Source: Gemmatimonas sp. (GTDB lineage Bacteria; Gemmatimonadota; Gemmatimonadetes; Gemmatimonadales; Gemmatimonadaceae). From it: 64,000 nucleotides of DNA. Position 1 is the first letter of the stretch; every line of letters begins with the position of its first letter. The position numbers and the translations under genes are program-made. The notes under the pieces are model-generated. The model was not told where the DNA came from and ran no database searches. It saw only the letters and a list, made by a program, of their open reading frames with translations. Below are positions 43,701 to 51,991 of the stretch, one piece after another. The stretch is from assembly GCA_011390885.1 (NCBI GenBank), contig JAABRO010000054.1, forward strand, positions 111,601-175,600. The letters are read 5' to 3'.

Positions 43701-44052
43701 CGGAAGGCCGAGCCGACCTTTGCTGTACTCGACCGCGCTGGCACTACGGAGTCGCGATGTGACCAGCCAGAAGCAGTTGTACAACGCGATGCTGACTGAC
43801 GCGATCGAGTATCTCTCGCGCTTTGGAGGGGTGGTCGGGCAGGACCTTCTCGCCTCCTCGGTTCTCCAGTGCCTTGAGGCGCGAGGTGAGTCGGCAAAGG
43901 CCTCTCGGCTGCTTGAGGACTACTTTCTTCGGTCTCGTCGAGAGAGAAACTGGCCCGAGTTCTTGATACGCGGCCTCTCTACACAACTGCAACCTATCGC
44001 GAGGCAGCTCCTGGCCAGCCGAGCGAAAACCACGATCGACGTCTGCTCTTAG
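40771..44052 (+). CDS. Giant SARP/BTAD-type transcriptional regulator with AAA ATPase domain
   Basis: 1093 residues from the ATG at 40771. A Pro/Ala-rich tail is followed by an OmpR-like winged helix (SAERLFTLLALTAMTPDHVL, RSQLLELVWPDLDETGARHS, LRQHLYKLKQLG). A BTAD-type TPR region follows (ADWVECERWARTVLEFDPYN). The STAND/AAA ATPase has TLIGRDAELQRLDAL, Walker A LLGPTGIGKTEL near 320 and Walker B LLVFLDDVQLSD. The C-terminal 550 residues are helical repeats. AfsR-like proteins of this layout integrate phosphorylation or ligand signals to activate genes. GC drops abruptly near 41930 (residue about 387), inside the ATPase domain, so the gene looks mosaic. Confidence 0.8.
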   Translation: MTAVSAPEPIPHELSAEPSAAPTDVTPEAGAAASAGYHAPPPPVLSRGQLLFRTLGAAEIHIGGGPVVGPSAERLFTLLALTAMTPDHVLPRSQLLELVWPDLDETGARHSLRQHLYKLKQLGVPLSTTRSTVTLDARCLVPCFALGRTSELFDRDVLRGHEPFGHLFAGWIPSSLVMRRWVEQQRDRFHMDVRRILLPELHRLRDRADWVECERWARTVLEFDPYNEDATLVLAEAIAMLGGRVNARYMLDGYVRETGVAGTDLARHVEAAQRRIGRASRVRHEHSATPTLIGRDAELQRLDALTMAVMQGESKIVHLLGPTGIGKTELAYEATRRAVILGFSRCIVRVTRPMGEVPHGMLSRLVRDLLKLPGALGCRPENLALLRRLAGEDAASALHDPISGTPSALFECIFELTSAVSEEQPLLVFLDDVQLSDSESRLLLTRTWNLFQKHRILFITTERRAALADQHVVSNDGREASIQIESLSLPVSAQLAARVASPSGRTLDTETALLVAQSSDGVPLRIIALAREHLTRGISQPLASKHLDALLRQIRDLQEQPRSMLQYLALFGGRASVADIDTAMSESVDVRLSALRALLLSGLVRETEDGDLYAHDEVVQSVMEAMSRSERQVALRHLAALQCTALTRYFTPSRAATALRLAARSGDTALLAEACIAFSERLAAGGRSLEALEYLAMATSSIDSDELRATLVALELSVAKIASDWQLVLRASSTLRSLSHTNPDRSADLEITEIEASLRSELMHDGTQSANRALALSLDRAVETRLRIRAARLAIGAAADLFDRGLAVAAHSSLMDLCDTAEAGAVEYKESRMQFHTIFGDADEATRLALAIGQSLRSSQLTPHAARILCNAAYVLRVFGETRTAELWLGEAVGADTLRSAPGRRAFAAWQLSLIAADKNDVLAAVEWNDRLKKIVRGELTSKDELWFANHQLRIELLATNEIAEATVALDRIALERGRPSRPLLYSTALALRSRDVTSQKQLYNAMLTDAIEYLSRFGGVVGQDLLASSVLQCLEARGESAKASRLLEDYFLRSRRERNWPEFLIRGLSTQLQPIARQLLASRAKTTIDVCS

Positions 44053-44089
44053 TGCGTGAGGAAGCCCACCACGGACTCGCCTCGCAGCG

Positions 44090-45430
44090 TCATACTGGCG
44101 CCGGAGTCCTTGTCTTTCGAACCCGACTGAGCATTTGAGTGATCGAAATAGTCGGCCCCTCTTCTGTTCCGTCAAAGAGCTGGCCGAAAATCGGGCTGTG
44201 CACAAGGGCATCGCAAATGTCGGGATCAAACTGAGAACCCCGACAGCGAATCAGCTCTTCCCGGACCTCATCGGGCGACATTCCCTTCCGATACGGGCGA
44301 TCGGTGGTCATCGCATCGATCGTGTCAGCGAAAGCGATGATCCTCGACCCTAGGGGGATACTCTTACCAGCGAGCTGATCTGGGTATCCCTTGCCATCGA
44401 AGCGTTCGTGGTGGTGGCGAACATCAGCGACAATGTCCTCGAAATCGCTCAGCTTGGAGACCAATTCAGCTGACTTGACCGGGTGCAACTCCATGATCGC
44501 CCGCTCTTCAGGAGTGAGCTTGCCCGGCTTTCCAAGGATGGGGCCAAACACCTCGTGAATCTTACCAACGTCATGAAGGAGTGCAGCTCTTCCGATCCGC
44601 TGAACCTCCTTCGTTGATAGACCAATCGCACGAGCGATCACTTTTGAGAAGCGCGCTACACGCTGAGAGTGGCCAGACGTATACGGATCCCGGAACTCGA
44701 CAGTGTGAACGAACAGCTCCAGGAGCTCCCGATTGGTGTTCTCAAGCTGGAGCCTCGCCTGATACATGAGACGAACTCCGTAGAGCAACAACACCGTGAT
44801 GAGCAATCCGTACCAGCTCCAGTCGGTGTACGCTCGAGCGACGCCATAGACGCCGGGTATCGCGAATAAGTCGTAGAACAGCGAAGATCGATTGATGTCT
44901 ACGAAGGTACGAAGGATTGACTTCCGCTCGATGAGCGCCACGACGCCCGCTACGGCAAGCGAGTTGACGAAGAGGAATGTCAGGACGCCACCAGCATGCG
45001 GAAGGACCGCAAAGCTGCTGTCGACTACGAGCGGCACCCCCCCGAGCACCAAGTACGCGCCGGTCGCTGCTGCGGATGCAAGAATGTACTGCGAGCTGTT
45101 GAACACCTGCTTGAGCGGGTGCTTCTTCTTGCCTACCTCGACCGCGCTCACGGCGATGCCGATCAGGCATACCGTAGACCAATGCGGATACAGGACGATC
45201 GCCGTGATGTACGGGATGAAGGAGACTTCCCCCGATGAGTTGCGACTCGTCTTGTACTTCGTGAACGCAGTATATGCCCCAAGGCCGACGAGGCCGAGTG
45301 ACGCGATCAAGTGCTCCTGTTGCACCGGTGCCCCGCTACGCCAAAGCGCCGCTACAGCCGCGAGCGCGGCTGCAGTGACAACAAGGACATATACGAGGAC
45401 TCGAGTGGGCATCTTGATCAGAAAAGGCAT
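44090..45430 (-). CDS. Membrane HD-GYP cyclic-di-GMP phosphodiesterase-like protein
   Basis: 446 residues from the ATG at 45430 (a second ATG is at 45412). The N-terminal 230 residues contain about six to eight hydrophobic helices (VLVYVLVVTAAALAAVAALW; EHLIASLGLVGLGAYTAFTK; LTFLFVNSLAVAGVVALIE; GLLITVLLLYGVRLMYQ), an unnamed integral-membrane sensor. A linker helix follows (ENTNRELLELFVHTVEFRDP), then HD-GYP: TSGHSQRVARFSKVIARAIG, LLHDVGKIHEVFGPIL, RHHHERFDGKGYPDQLAG and IAFADTIDAMTTDRPYRKGM. The catalytic HD and GYP residues are intact, so c-di-GMP hydrolysis is expected. It lies in the low-GC block and is preceded by a tiny ORF. Confidence 0.87.
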   Translation of the reverse strand: MPFLIKMPTRVLVYVLVVTAAALAAVAALWRSGAPVQQEHLIASLGLVGLGAYTAFTKYKTSRNSSGEVSFIPYITAIVLYPHWSTVCLIGIAVSAVEVGKKKHPLKQVFNSSQYILASAAATGAYLVLGGVPLVVDSSFAVLPHAGGVLTFLFVNSLAVAGVVALIERKSILRTFVDINRSSLFYDLFAIPGVYGVARAYTDWSWYGLLITVLLLYGVRLMYQARLQLENTNRELLELFVHTVEFRDPYTSGHSQRVARFSKVIARAIGLSTKEVQRIGRAALLHDVGKIHEVFGPILGKPGKLTPEERAIMELHPVKSAELVSKLSDFEDIVADVRHHHERFDGKGYPDQLAGKSIPLGSRIIAFADTIDAMTTDRPYRKGMSPDEVREELIRCRGSQFDPDICDALVHSPIFGQLFDGTEEGPTISITQMLSRVRKTRTPAPV

Positions 45431-45452
45431 CCCCCGACACCTGCGGTCCAAA

Positions 45453-45524
45453 TCAGGTCCAGGTCTTGCCGTCCGCCAAAACGAACGACCAGAAAGCACT
45501 CACGAGCTGGGCCATGAATTCCAT
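45453..45524 (-). CDS. 23-residue ORF with near-consensus Shine-Dalgarno, upstream of the HD-GYP gene
   Basis: ATG at 45524 to TGA at 45453; the peptide starts MEFMAQLVSAFWSFVLADGK and ends TWT. It is preceded on the minus strand by GGGGAGGTGACGCAAC-ATG, the best ribosome-binding site seen in the window (GGAGGTGA, 6 nt spacing). It ends 22 nt before the HD-GYP start and is in a different frame from it. The peptide is amphipathic, with two Trp and four Phe/Tyr-class residues and no Cys. It may be a leader peptide, a signalling peptide or a small membrane partner of the HD-GYP sensor. No homology is claimed. Confidence 0.5.
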   Translation of the reverse strand: MEFMAQLVSAFWSFVLADGKTWT

Positions 45525-45719
45525 GTTGCGTCACCTCCCCTTGGGATCAGTCACCCGGGACCGATGGTCGCCGAATGCTCGTCGTAGGTTGGCTCCGCTC
45601 AACTGCCTGGTGGCCTGCCCGCTCAGCTCCGCTCTACCGGGCGACGGGGGACGTTAGGATGGATCGTCGATGAAGATCGATGAATGGTGGAATCGACGGA
45701 CGTCGGCGCGGGCTGCGCG

Positions 45720-46634
45720 TCAACGCTCGAGGTGAACCCAGCGGTTGGTGGCGTCCAGCACGGCGAGCACCGCGGACGTCTCGGCGCTCTCCCGCACTTC
45801 ACAGCTTCCGGTCAGCACCACCAGCTCGCGGCCGATGCGTGCGGTCACACTCACGAAGATGAACTCGCGGTCGAAGGCGTCGATGCGCTTGGCCCCCTCG
45901 AGCGACAGCGATCGCTCGCCGGCCGCCGGGACCGTCACCGCCTGCGCGATCGCCTGGATCGCGGCACGGGCCGCCAGCTCCACACGGCTCCGCTCGGTCT
46001 CCTGCCCTTCGGCCTCGCCCACGAAGTGCGTCTCGTCGCGGTGCAGCGTCACGCGGCACAAGACGCCCTTCGTCCGGGACCGCCGCACTTCCACATCCTC
46101 GAAGATCAGCACGCGGCGCCCTTCGGCCGCGCTCGGCCCGCCACGCGGCGCCACGGAATCCCCACGACGACCGGCCGGGGTGCTCACCGACGACACCGGG
46201 GTGGCCGTCGCCACGGAAGCCAGGACCGGCTCCGGCTGACGCGCGGAAACACGGTCAGCAGGACCGTGATCGGCCATCCCGCGCTCGGCCACCACCCGCT
46301 CGACGGACGGCCGGTCCACCGGTCCCTTCGCCACTGGCGCATCCACGGCGCGCGGCGCGTCCAGCGTGGTGGCAATGGAGATCTTCCGGTGGTTCACCCG
46401 CAGTCCGAGTTGCGCCATGAGCGCGCTCTCGATGTTCCGCACCGTCGCCTTGGGGGGCACGGCGTCCGTCGTCAGCACGTGCACCTCATCGATCGCCCCG
46501 GTCTCGCTCGGTACGATGCGGACGCTGAGCACCCCGGGCAGGGTGGCGATCAGCTCTTCGGCGCGGCGCAAGGGCAGCACGCTACCAGCGATCGTGCCGG
46601 GCGGACCCGACAGTGGCGAAGAGCTGGACGTCAC
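45720..46634 (-). CDS. Unknown two-domain protein
   Basis: 304 residues if translation starts at the GTG at 46634; the start is uncertain because the frame is open far upstream. The N-terminal domain has RRAEELIATLPGVLSVRIVP, then GAIDEVHVLTTDAVPPKATV and RNIESALMAQLGLRVNHRKI, a compact alpha/beta (ACT- or RRM-like) fold. A Pro/Ala-rich linker follows. The C-terminal domain has GVLCRVTLHRDETHFVGEAE, AARAAIQAIAQAV, KRIDAFDREFIFVSVTARIG and AVLAVLDATNRWV. I have the impression of similar two-domain proteins in other phyla but know no function. It is monocistronic. Confidence 0.6.
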   Translation of the reverse strand: MTSSSSPLSGPPGTIAGSVLPLRRAEELIATLPGVLSVRIVPSETGAIDEVHVLTTDAVPPKATVRNIESALMAQLGLRVNHRKISIATTLDAPRAVDAPVAKGPVDRPSVERVVAERGMADHGPADRVSARQPEPVLASVATATPVSSVSTPAGRRGDSVAPRGGPSAAEGRRVLIFEDVEVRRSRTKGVLCRVTLHRDETHFVGEAEGQETERSRVELAARAAIQAIAQAVTVPAAGERSLSLEGAKRIDAFDREFIFVSVTARIGRELVVLTGSCEVRESAETSAVLAVLDATNRWVHLER

Positions 46635-46743
46635 GAACGAGCCGAGGTTCGCGGGAATGGACAGAGCGTGCTCCAGCGTGCGATCGACGCGACAAAGGGA
46701 ACGTCGGACCACGCGAGGGGCCGCGAGGTGACGGGTCGTCCGC

Positions 46744-46769
46744 GCGAACTGCAAAAAGGCAGAGTTCGC
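46744..46769 (-). other. Bulged hairpin after the sigma-54 regulator gene
   Basis: Arms GCGAACTGC and GCAGAGTTCGC pair with a 2-nt bulge around an AAAAAG loop (CTTTTT on the minus strand). It lies 94 nt after the regulator stop and upstream of the unknown gene. It may be a terminator or a leader element. Confidence 0.3.
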
Positions 46770-46863
46770 TCGGGACCGCGGCCAATATGGGGTCGACTTC
46801 CCGGGAGGGCAATACTCGTGTCCGGCCAAGATATTGAAACGTATGCACGTACCGCCCCGGACC

Positions 46864-48518
<1,655 letters not shown>

Positions 48519-48522
<4 letters not shown>

Positions 48523-49622
48523 GCCTTGCCGGCCCGCTTGTAGAACGGCAGGCTCACCACGCGCGCCGGCACCTGGCGGCCGCGAATGTCCACCGCGAAC
48601 ACGGTGCCCGGCACGGCGGCCGCCGCCGGCAGGTAGCAGGTGCCCACGGGCGCACCCAGCGTGGGGCTCATGGTGCCGCTGCACACCGTGCCCACCTGCA
48701 GGTCGCCGTACCACACGGGCATGCCATGCCGCGGAATGGCGCGCTCGTCGAACGTGAAGCCCACGAGCTTGCGGTCCACCCCATCCTCGTGCTGCCGCAC
48801 CAGCACCGACTTGCCGAGGAAGTCCGGCTTGCCAAGCTTGACCAGCCACGCGAGCCCCGCCTCGAGCGGCGTGGTGTCGATGTCGAGCTCGTGCCCGTAG
48901 AGCGCCATGCCGGCCTCGAGACGGAGCGTGTCGCGCGCCCCCAGCCCGCAGGGGGTGGCGTTTCCGCCCTCGAGCAGCGCATTCCACACCGTGACAGCCT
49001 GCTCCCACGGGACGTACAGCTCGAACCCGAGCTCGCCCGTGTAGCCGGTGCGCGAGATGATCGCGGGCACGCCCGCGACGGTGCCTTCCACGAAGCGGTA
49101 GTACTTGATGCCGCCGAGGTCCTGATCGGCCAGACGCTGCACGAGCGCCGGCGCGTCCGGGCCCTGCACCGCGATGAGCGCGTAGGAGTCGGACACATCC
49201 TCGAGCGTGGCGTCGAAGCCCGCGAGGTGCGCGCGCAGATGCGCGAGATCGGCATCGCGATTGCCGGCATTGATGACCAGCAGCAGATGCTCGGGGTAGC
49301 GGTAGACGAGCAGGTCGTCCACGATCGTGCCGCGCTCGGTGAGCAGCGTGGAGTACTGGATCTGCCCCACGGCGAGCGCGTTCACGTCGTTGCTGGTGAC
49401 GTGGTTCACGAACGCGATGGCGTCGGGGCCGCGCACGATCACCTCGCCCATGTGGCTCACATCGAAGAGGCCACACTGCTCGCGCACCGCGCGATGCTCG
49501 GCGGAGATGCCAGCCGAGTACTGCACGGGCATCTCCCAGCCGGCGAAGGGAACGATGCGCGCGCCGAGCGCAACATGGGCGTCGTACAGCGGGGTGCGGC
49601 GAAGAGTCACGGAATCGGTCAT
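48519..49622 (-). CDS. gcvT: Aminomethyltransferase, glycine cleavage T protein
   Basis: 367 residues from the ATG at 49622. Conserved segments: RRTPLYDAHVALGARIVPFA, GWEMPVQYSAGISAEHRAVR, CGLFDVSHMGEVIVRGPDA, the folate site VINAGNRDADLAHLRAH, SRTGYTGELGFELYVPWEQA, TLRLEAGMALYGHELD and the C-terminal barrel GTMSPTLGAPVGTCYLP. It transfers the methylene group from the aminomethylated H protein to tetrahydrofolate. gcvH and gcvP are not adjacent; instead a sigma-54 activator gene follows with a 4-nt overlap, an unusual pairing. No glycine riboswitch was recognised upstream. Confidence 0.95.
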
Positions 49623-49937
49623 GGACGGGATCGGGTGTCGGACGGACTGCACCCGTGAAAAATGCCGAAATGAGCGACGGTGTGCCAGCGTGGCAGGCGA
49701 TGCGATGCCGGAGAGCCGGTGCGGCGCGACGTTGCGGGATCTGCTCGTCGGTGAAACGCCGGACGCGTGGTCAAGCACCGCCCGACTGCCGGCGCGCCGG
49801 CCTTGCCCATGTTTCGGACATCGTCACGCGGGCCGTCGCCGGTTGGCGGCCCATAGCCGACGATGCACCGCGATGACGAACCGCGCGGTCATCCGATTGC
49901 GCGGGCTTCACGAGCCACGGGGCCGCTGGAGGACACC
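49623..49937. other. 315-nt divergent region between gcvT and hsp20
   Basis: No ORF with coding character. It should hold both promoters. I see no CIRCE element, no clear sigma-32 consensus and no glycine riboswitch core. A good ribosome-binding site (GGAGG) lies 5-9 nt before the hsp20 ATG. Confidence 0.4.
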
Positions 49938-50390
49938 ATGCCTTCGATCACCAAGCGCACGCCGTTTTCCCCACTCGCCGCGATCGACGAGGGGGACGGC
50001 TTCAACTCGCTGTTCCGCCGCATGTTCAACGACTCGCCGGGAAGCGCGATGCTCTGGGCGCCCTCGGTGGAGGTCACCGACACGGCGGAGGCGCTCGTGC
50101 TCACCGCCGAACTGCCGGGACTGAGCGAGGACGACATCACGCTCACGCTCGAGCAGAACCTCCTCACGATCGCCGGCGAGAAGAAGTCCGAGCGTGAGGT
50201 GAAGAAGGACGACGAGCGCTACCTGCTCACCGAGCGGTACTACGGCAGCTTCCAGCGCGCGTTCACCCTGCCGTCCACGGTGGACGCCGACCACATCAAG
50301 GCCGAGTTCGACAAGGGGGTGCTCACGGTCACGCTGCCGAAGACCCCGCAGGCGAAGGGACGCGTGATCGCCGTGCAGTCGAAGAAGTGA
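49938..50390 (+). CDS. Small heat shock protein, Hsp20/alpha-crystallin family
   Basis: 150 residues from the ATG at 49938, preceded by GGAGGACACC. The alpha-crystallin domain spans about 43-135: VEVTDTAEALVLTAELPGLS, LTLEQNLLTIAGEKKSE, then YGSFQRAFTLPSTVDADHIK and AEFDKGVLTVTLPK (the A-x-x-x-n-G-v-L signature). The C-terminal IAV tripeptide in RVIAVQSKK is the usual I-x-I/V oligomerisation motif. It is an ATP-independent holdase for unfolding proteins. It is convergent with the peroxiredoxin gene. Confidence 0.93.
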   Translation: MPSITKRTPFSPLAAIDEGDGFNSLFRRMFNDSPGSAMLWAPSVEVTDTAEALVLTAELPGLSEDDITLTLEQNLLTIAGEKKSEREVKKDDERYLLTERYYGSFQRAFTLPSTVDADHIKAEFDKGVLTVTLPKTPQAKGRVIAVQSKK

Positions 50391-50395
50391 TCGCC

Positions 50396-50412
50396 GTCGC
50401 GTGATGCGCGAC
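50396..50412. terminator. Hairpins between hsp20 and the peroxiredoxin gene
   Basis: A 6-bp stem GTCGCG-TGATG-CGCGAC starts 5 nt after the hsp20 stop. It could alternatively fold into a longer imperfect stem with GCGACCG...CGGTCGC further right (about 50409-50448). Likely bidirectional termination, no T run. Confidence 0.4.
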
Positions 50413-50462
50413 CGGTGCCGCGCCCGCTCAGGGACGGCCACGGTCGCACCTCGCGTCGTCGT

Positions 50463-50924
50463 TCAGAGCGCGGCGACCGCCGCCATCACGGCTTCAGCGT
50501 GACCGGCCGGCTTGACCTTCTCGAACACCTGGGCCACCCGCCCGTCCGCGTCGATGAGCACGGTGGTGCGCTCCACGCCCATGTACTTCTTGCCGTACAT
50601 GGACTTCTCCTTCCACACCCCGTACGCCTGGAGCGCGACCTTCTCGGTATCGGCCACGAGCGCGTACGGCAGCTCGTACTTGGCCTTGAACTTCTGGTGC
50701 GACTTCACCGAATCGGGGGACATGCCGAGGATCACGGCCTTGCTGCCGTCGAATCGCGGAAAGAGGTCGCGGAACTCGCACGCCTCCACGGTGCACCCCG
50801 AGGTGTCGTCCTTCGGATAGAAGAAGAGCACCACGGGACGGCCGCGCAGCGAGGAGAGCGTGAGCTCCTCACCACTGTCGGTGGGGAGCGTGAAGTCGGG
50901 GGCGAGTTCGCCTGGAGTGAGCAT
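50463..50924 (-). CDS. bcp: Thioredoxin-dependent peroxiredoxin, BCP/PrxQ type
   Basis: 153 residues. LAPDFTLPTDSGEELTLSSL opening, VVLFFYPKDDTSGCTVEACE with the peroxidatic Cys followed five residues later by the resolving Cys (the PrxQ arrangement), and GVWKEKSMYGKKYMGVERTT, the BCP signature. It reduces hydrogen and organic peroxides with thioredoxin in the cytoplasm. It is 57 nt downstream of argF on the same strand and possibly co-transcribed, although argF ends in a small hairpin. Confidence 0.95.
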   Translation of the reverse strand: MLTPGELAPDFTLPTDSGEELTLSSLRGRPVVLFFYPKDDTSGCTVEACEFRDLFPRFDGSKAVILGMSPDSVKSHQKFKAKYELPYALVADTEKVALQAYGVWKEKSMYGKKYMGVERTTVLIDADGRVAQVFEKVKPAGHAEAVMAAVAAL

Positions 50925-50977
50925 CGAAGTCGGTGCGAAGTGTGAAGACGTGTTGGACGATCGGCCGTGGACGCCGA

Positions 50978-50990
50978 CCGCTCAGAGCGG
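50978..50990 (-). terminator. Small hairpin at the argF stop codon
   Basis: 5-bp stem CCGCT-CAG-AGCGG with the argF stop codon (50982-50984) at the stem/loop. Weak alone; listed because the same stop-in-hairpin arrangement recurs at other genes. Confidence 0.3.
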
Positions 50991-51902
50991 CTCGCCGCCC
51001 ATGAGCACGGCCATGATCGCCTTCTGGATGTGCAGACGATTCTCGGCCTCGTCCCAGACGCGGCTCTGCGGCCCGTCGATGACCTCGGCCGACACCTCTT
51101 CGCCGCGATGCGCCGGGAGGCAGTGCAGGAAGATCGCGTCGCGGGACGCACGCGCCATGAGCGGGCCGTTCACCTGAAAGTCGGCAAACGCCTCTTCCCG
51201 GGCGTCCTGTTCCTCCTCCTGCCCCATGCTCGCCCACACGTCGGTGGTGACCACGCGCGCGCCTTCCACCGCCTCTCGCGGGTCGCGCAGGAGCTGCACG
51301 TCGGCTCCGGCCTCGCGCGCACGTTCGAGGAAGCCGGCGTCGGGATCGTAGCCTTCGGGACACGCGAGTCGCAGCGGGAAACCGAGCAGTTGCGCGGCCT
51401 CGATCCACGAGTTGGCCATGTTGTTGCCATCGCCGATCCACGCCACCGGCACGCCCTCGTGGGCGCCGAGGTGCTGCCGCACCGTGAGCACATCGGCGAG
51501 CACCTGGCACGGATGCGACAGGTCGGTGAGGCCGTTGATCACCGGCACGCGCGCCGTGGCGGCGAGCACGTCGACGTCGGCGTGCGCGAAGGTGCGGATC
51601 ATGATGCCGTGCACGTAGCGCTCGAGCACGCGCGCCGTGTCGGACACCGGCTCGCCGCGCCCGATCTGCACGTCGCGCGGCGAGAGGAACAGCGCCGTGC
51701 CGCCAAGCTGCGACGCGCCCACCTCGAAGGAGACGCGCGTGCGCGTCGACGACTTCATGAAGATCATCGCCAGCGCCTTGCCCGTGAGCGGACGCGCCGT
51801 GTACTCGCCGGCGCGCATGCGCTCGGCGAGCTGGAAGAGCGACACGAGTTCAGCGCGGTTGAAGTCGCGGATGTCGAGGAAGTCGCGGTGCAGTGCGGAC
51901 AT
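50982..51902 (-). CDS. argF: Ornithine carbamoyltransferase
   Basis: 306 residues from the ATG at 51902; the open frame further upstream is a shadow of the next gene. Carbamoyl-phosphate site MKSSTRTRVSFEVGASQLGG, the HPCQ motif in INGLTDLSHPCQVLADVLTV, DVWASMGQEEE (the ornithine-loop SMG that separates OTCase from aspartate carbamoyltransferase) and FLHCLPAHRGEEV (catalytic Cys). It makes citrulline from ornithine in arginine synthesis. The N-acetylornithine variant is unlikely given the SMG loop. No other arg gene is adjacent. Confidence 0.93.
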   Translation of the reverse strand: MSALHRDFLDIRDFNRAELVSLFQLAERMRAGEYTARPLTGKALAMIFMKSSTRTRVSFEVGASQLGGTALFLSPRDVQIGRGEPVSDTARVLERYVHGIMIRTFAHADVDVLAATARVPVINGLTDLSHPCQVLADVLTVRQHLGAHEGVPVAWIGDGNNMANSWIEAAQLLGFPLRLACPEGYDPDAGFLERAREAGADVQLLRDPREAVEGARVVTTDVWASMGQEEEQDAREEAFADFQVNGPLMARASRDAIFLHCLPAHRGEEVSAEVIDGPQSRVWDEAENRLHIQKAIMAVLMGGEPL

Positions 51903-51991
51903 GGCGTGAAGAGAGCGGAAGACGGGAAACGAGCGGCGCGTGATGGCCACGGCCGCGCCTCGCGCGCGAGGCACGGCCGCAGCGTCCGGCA

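Noticed and set aside
45541..45719. Cyclic-di-GMP riboswitch upstream of the HD-GYP gene
   Set aside because: The region has GC-rich repeats (TGAGCGG) and partial stems but not the conserved GEMM core; no RNA class could be supported.
49623..49937. Glycine riboswitch before gcvT, or CIRCE/sigma-32 site before hsp20
   Set aside because: Neither the conserved riboswitch cores nor TTAGCACTC-N9-GAGTGCTAA nor a good CTTGAAA...CCCCAT pair was found on reading.
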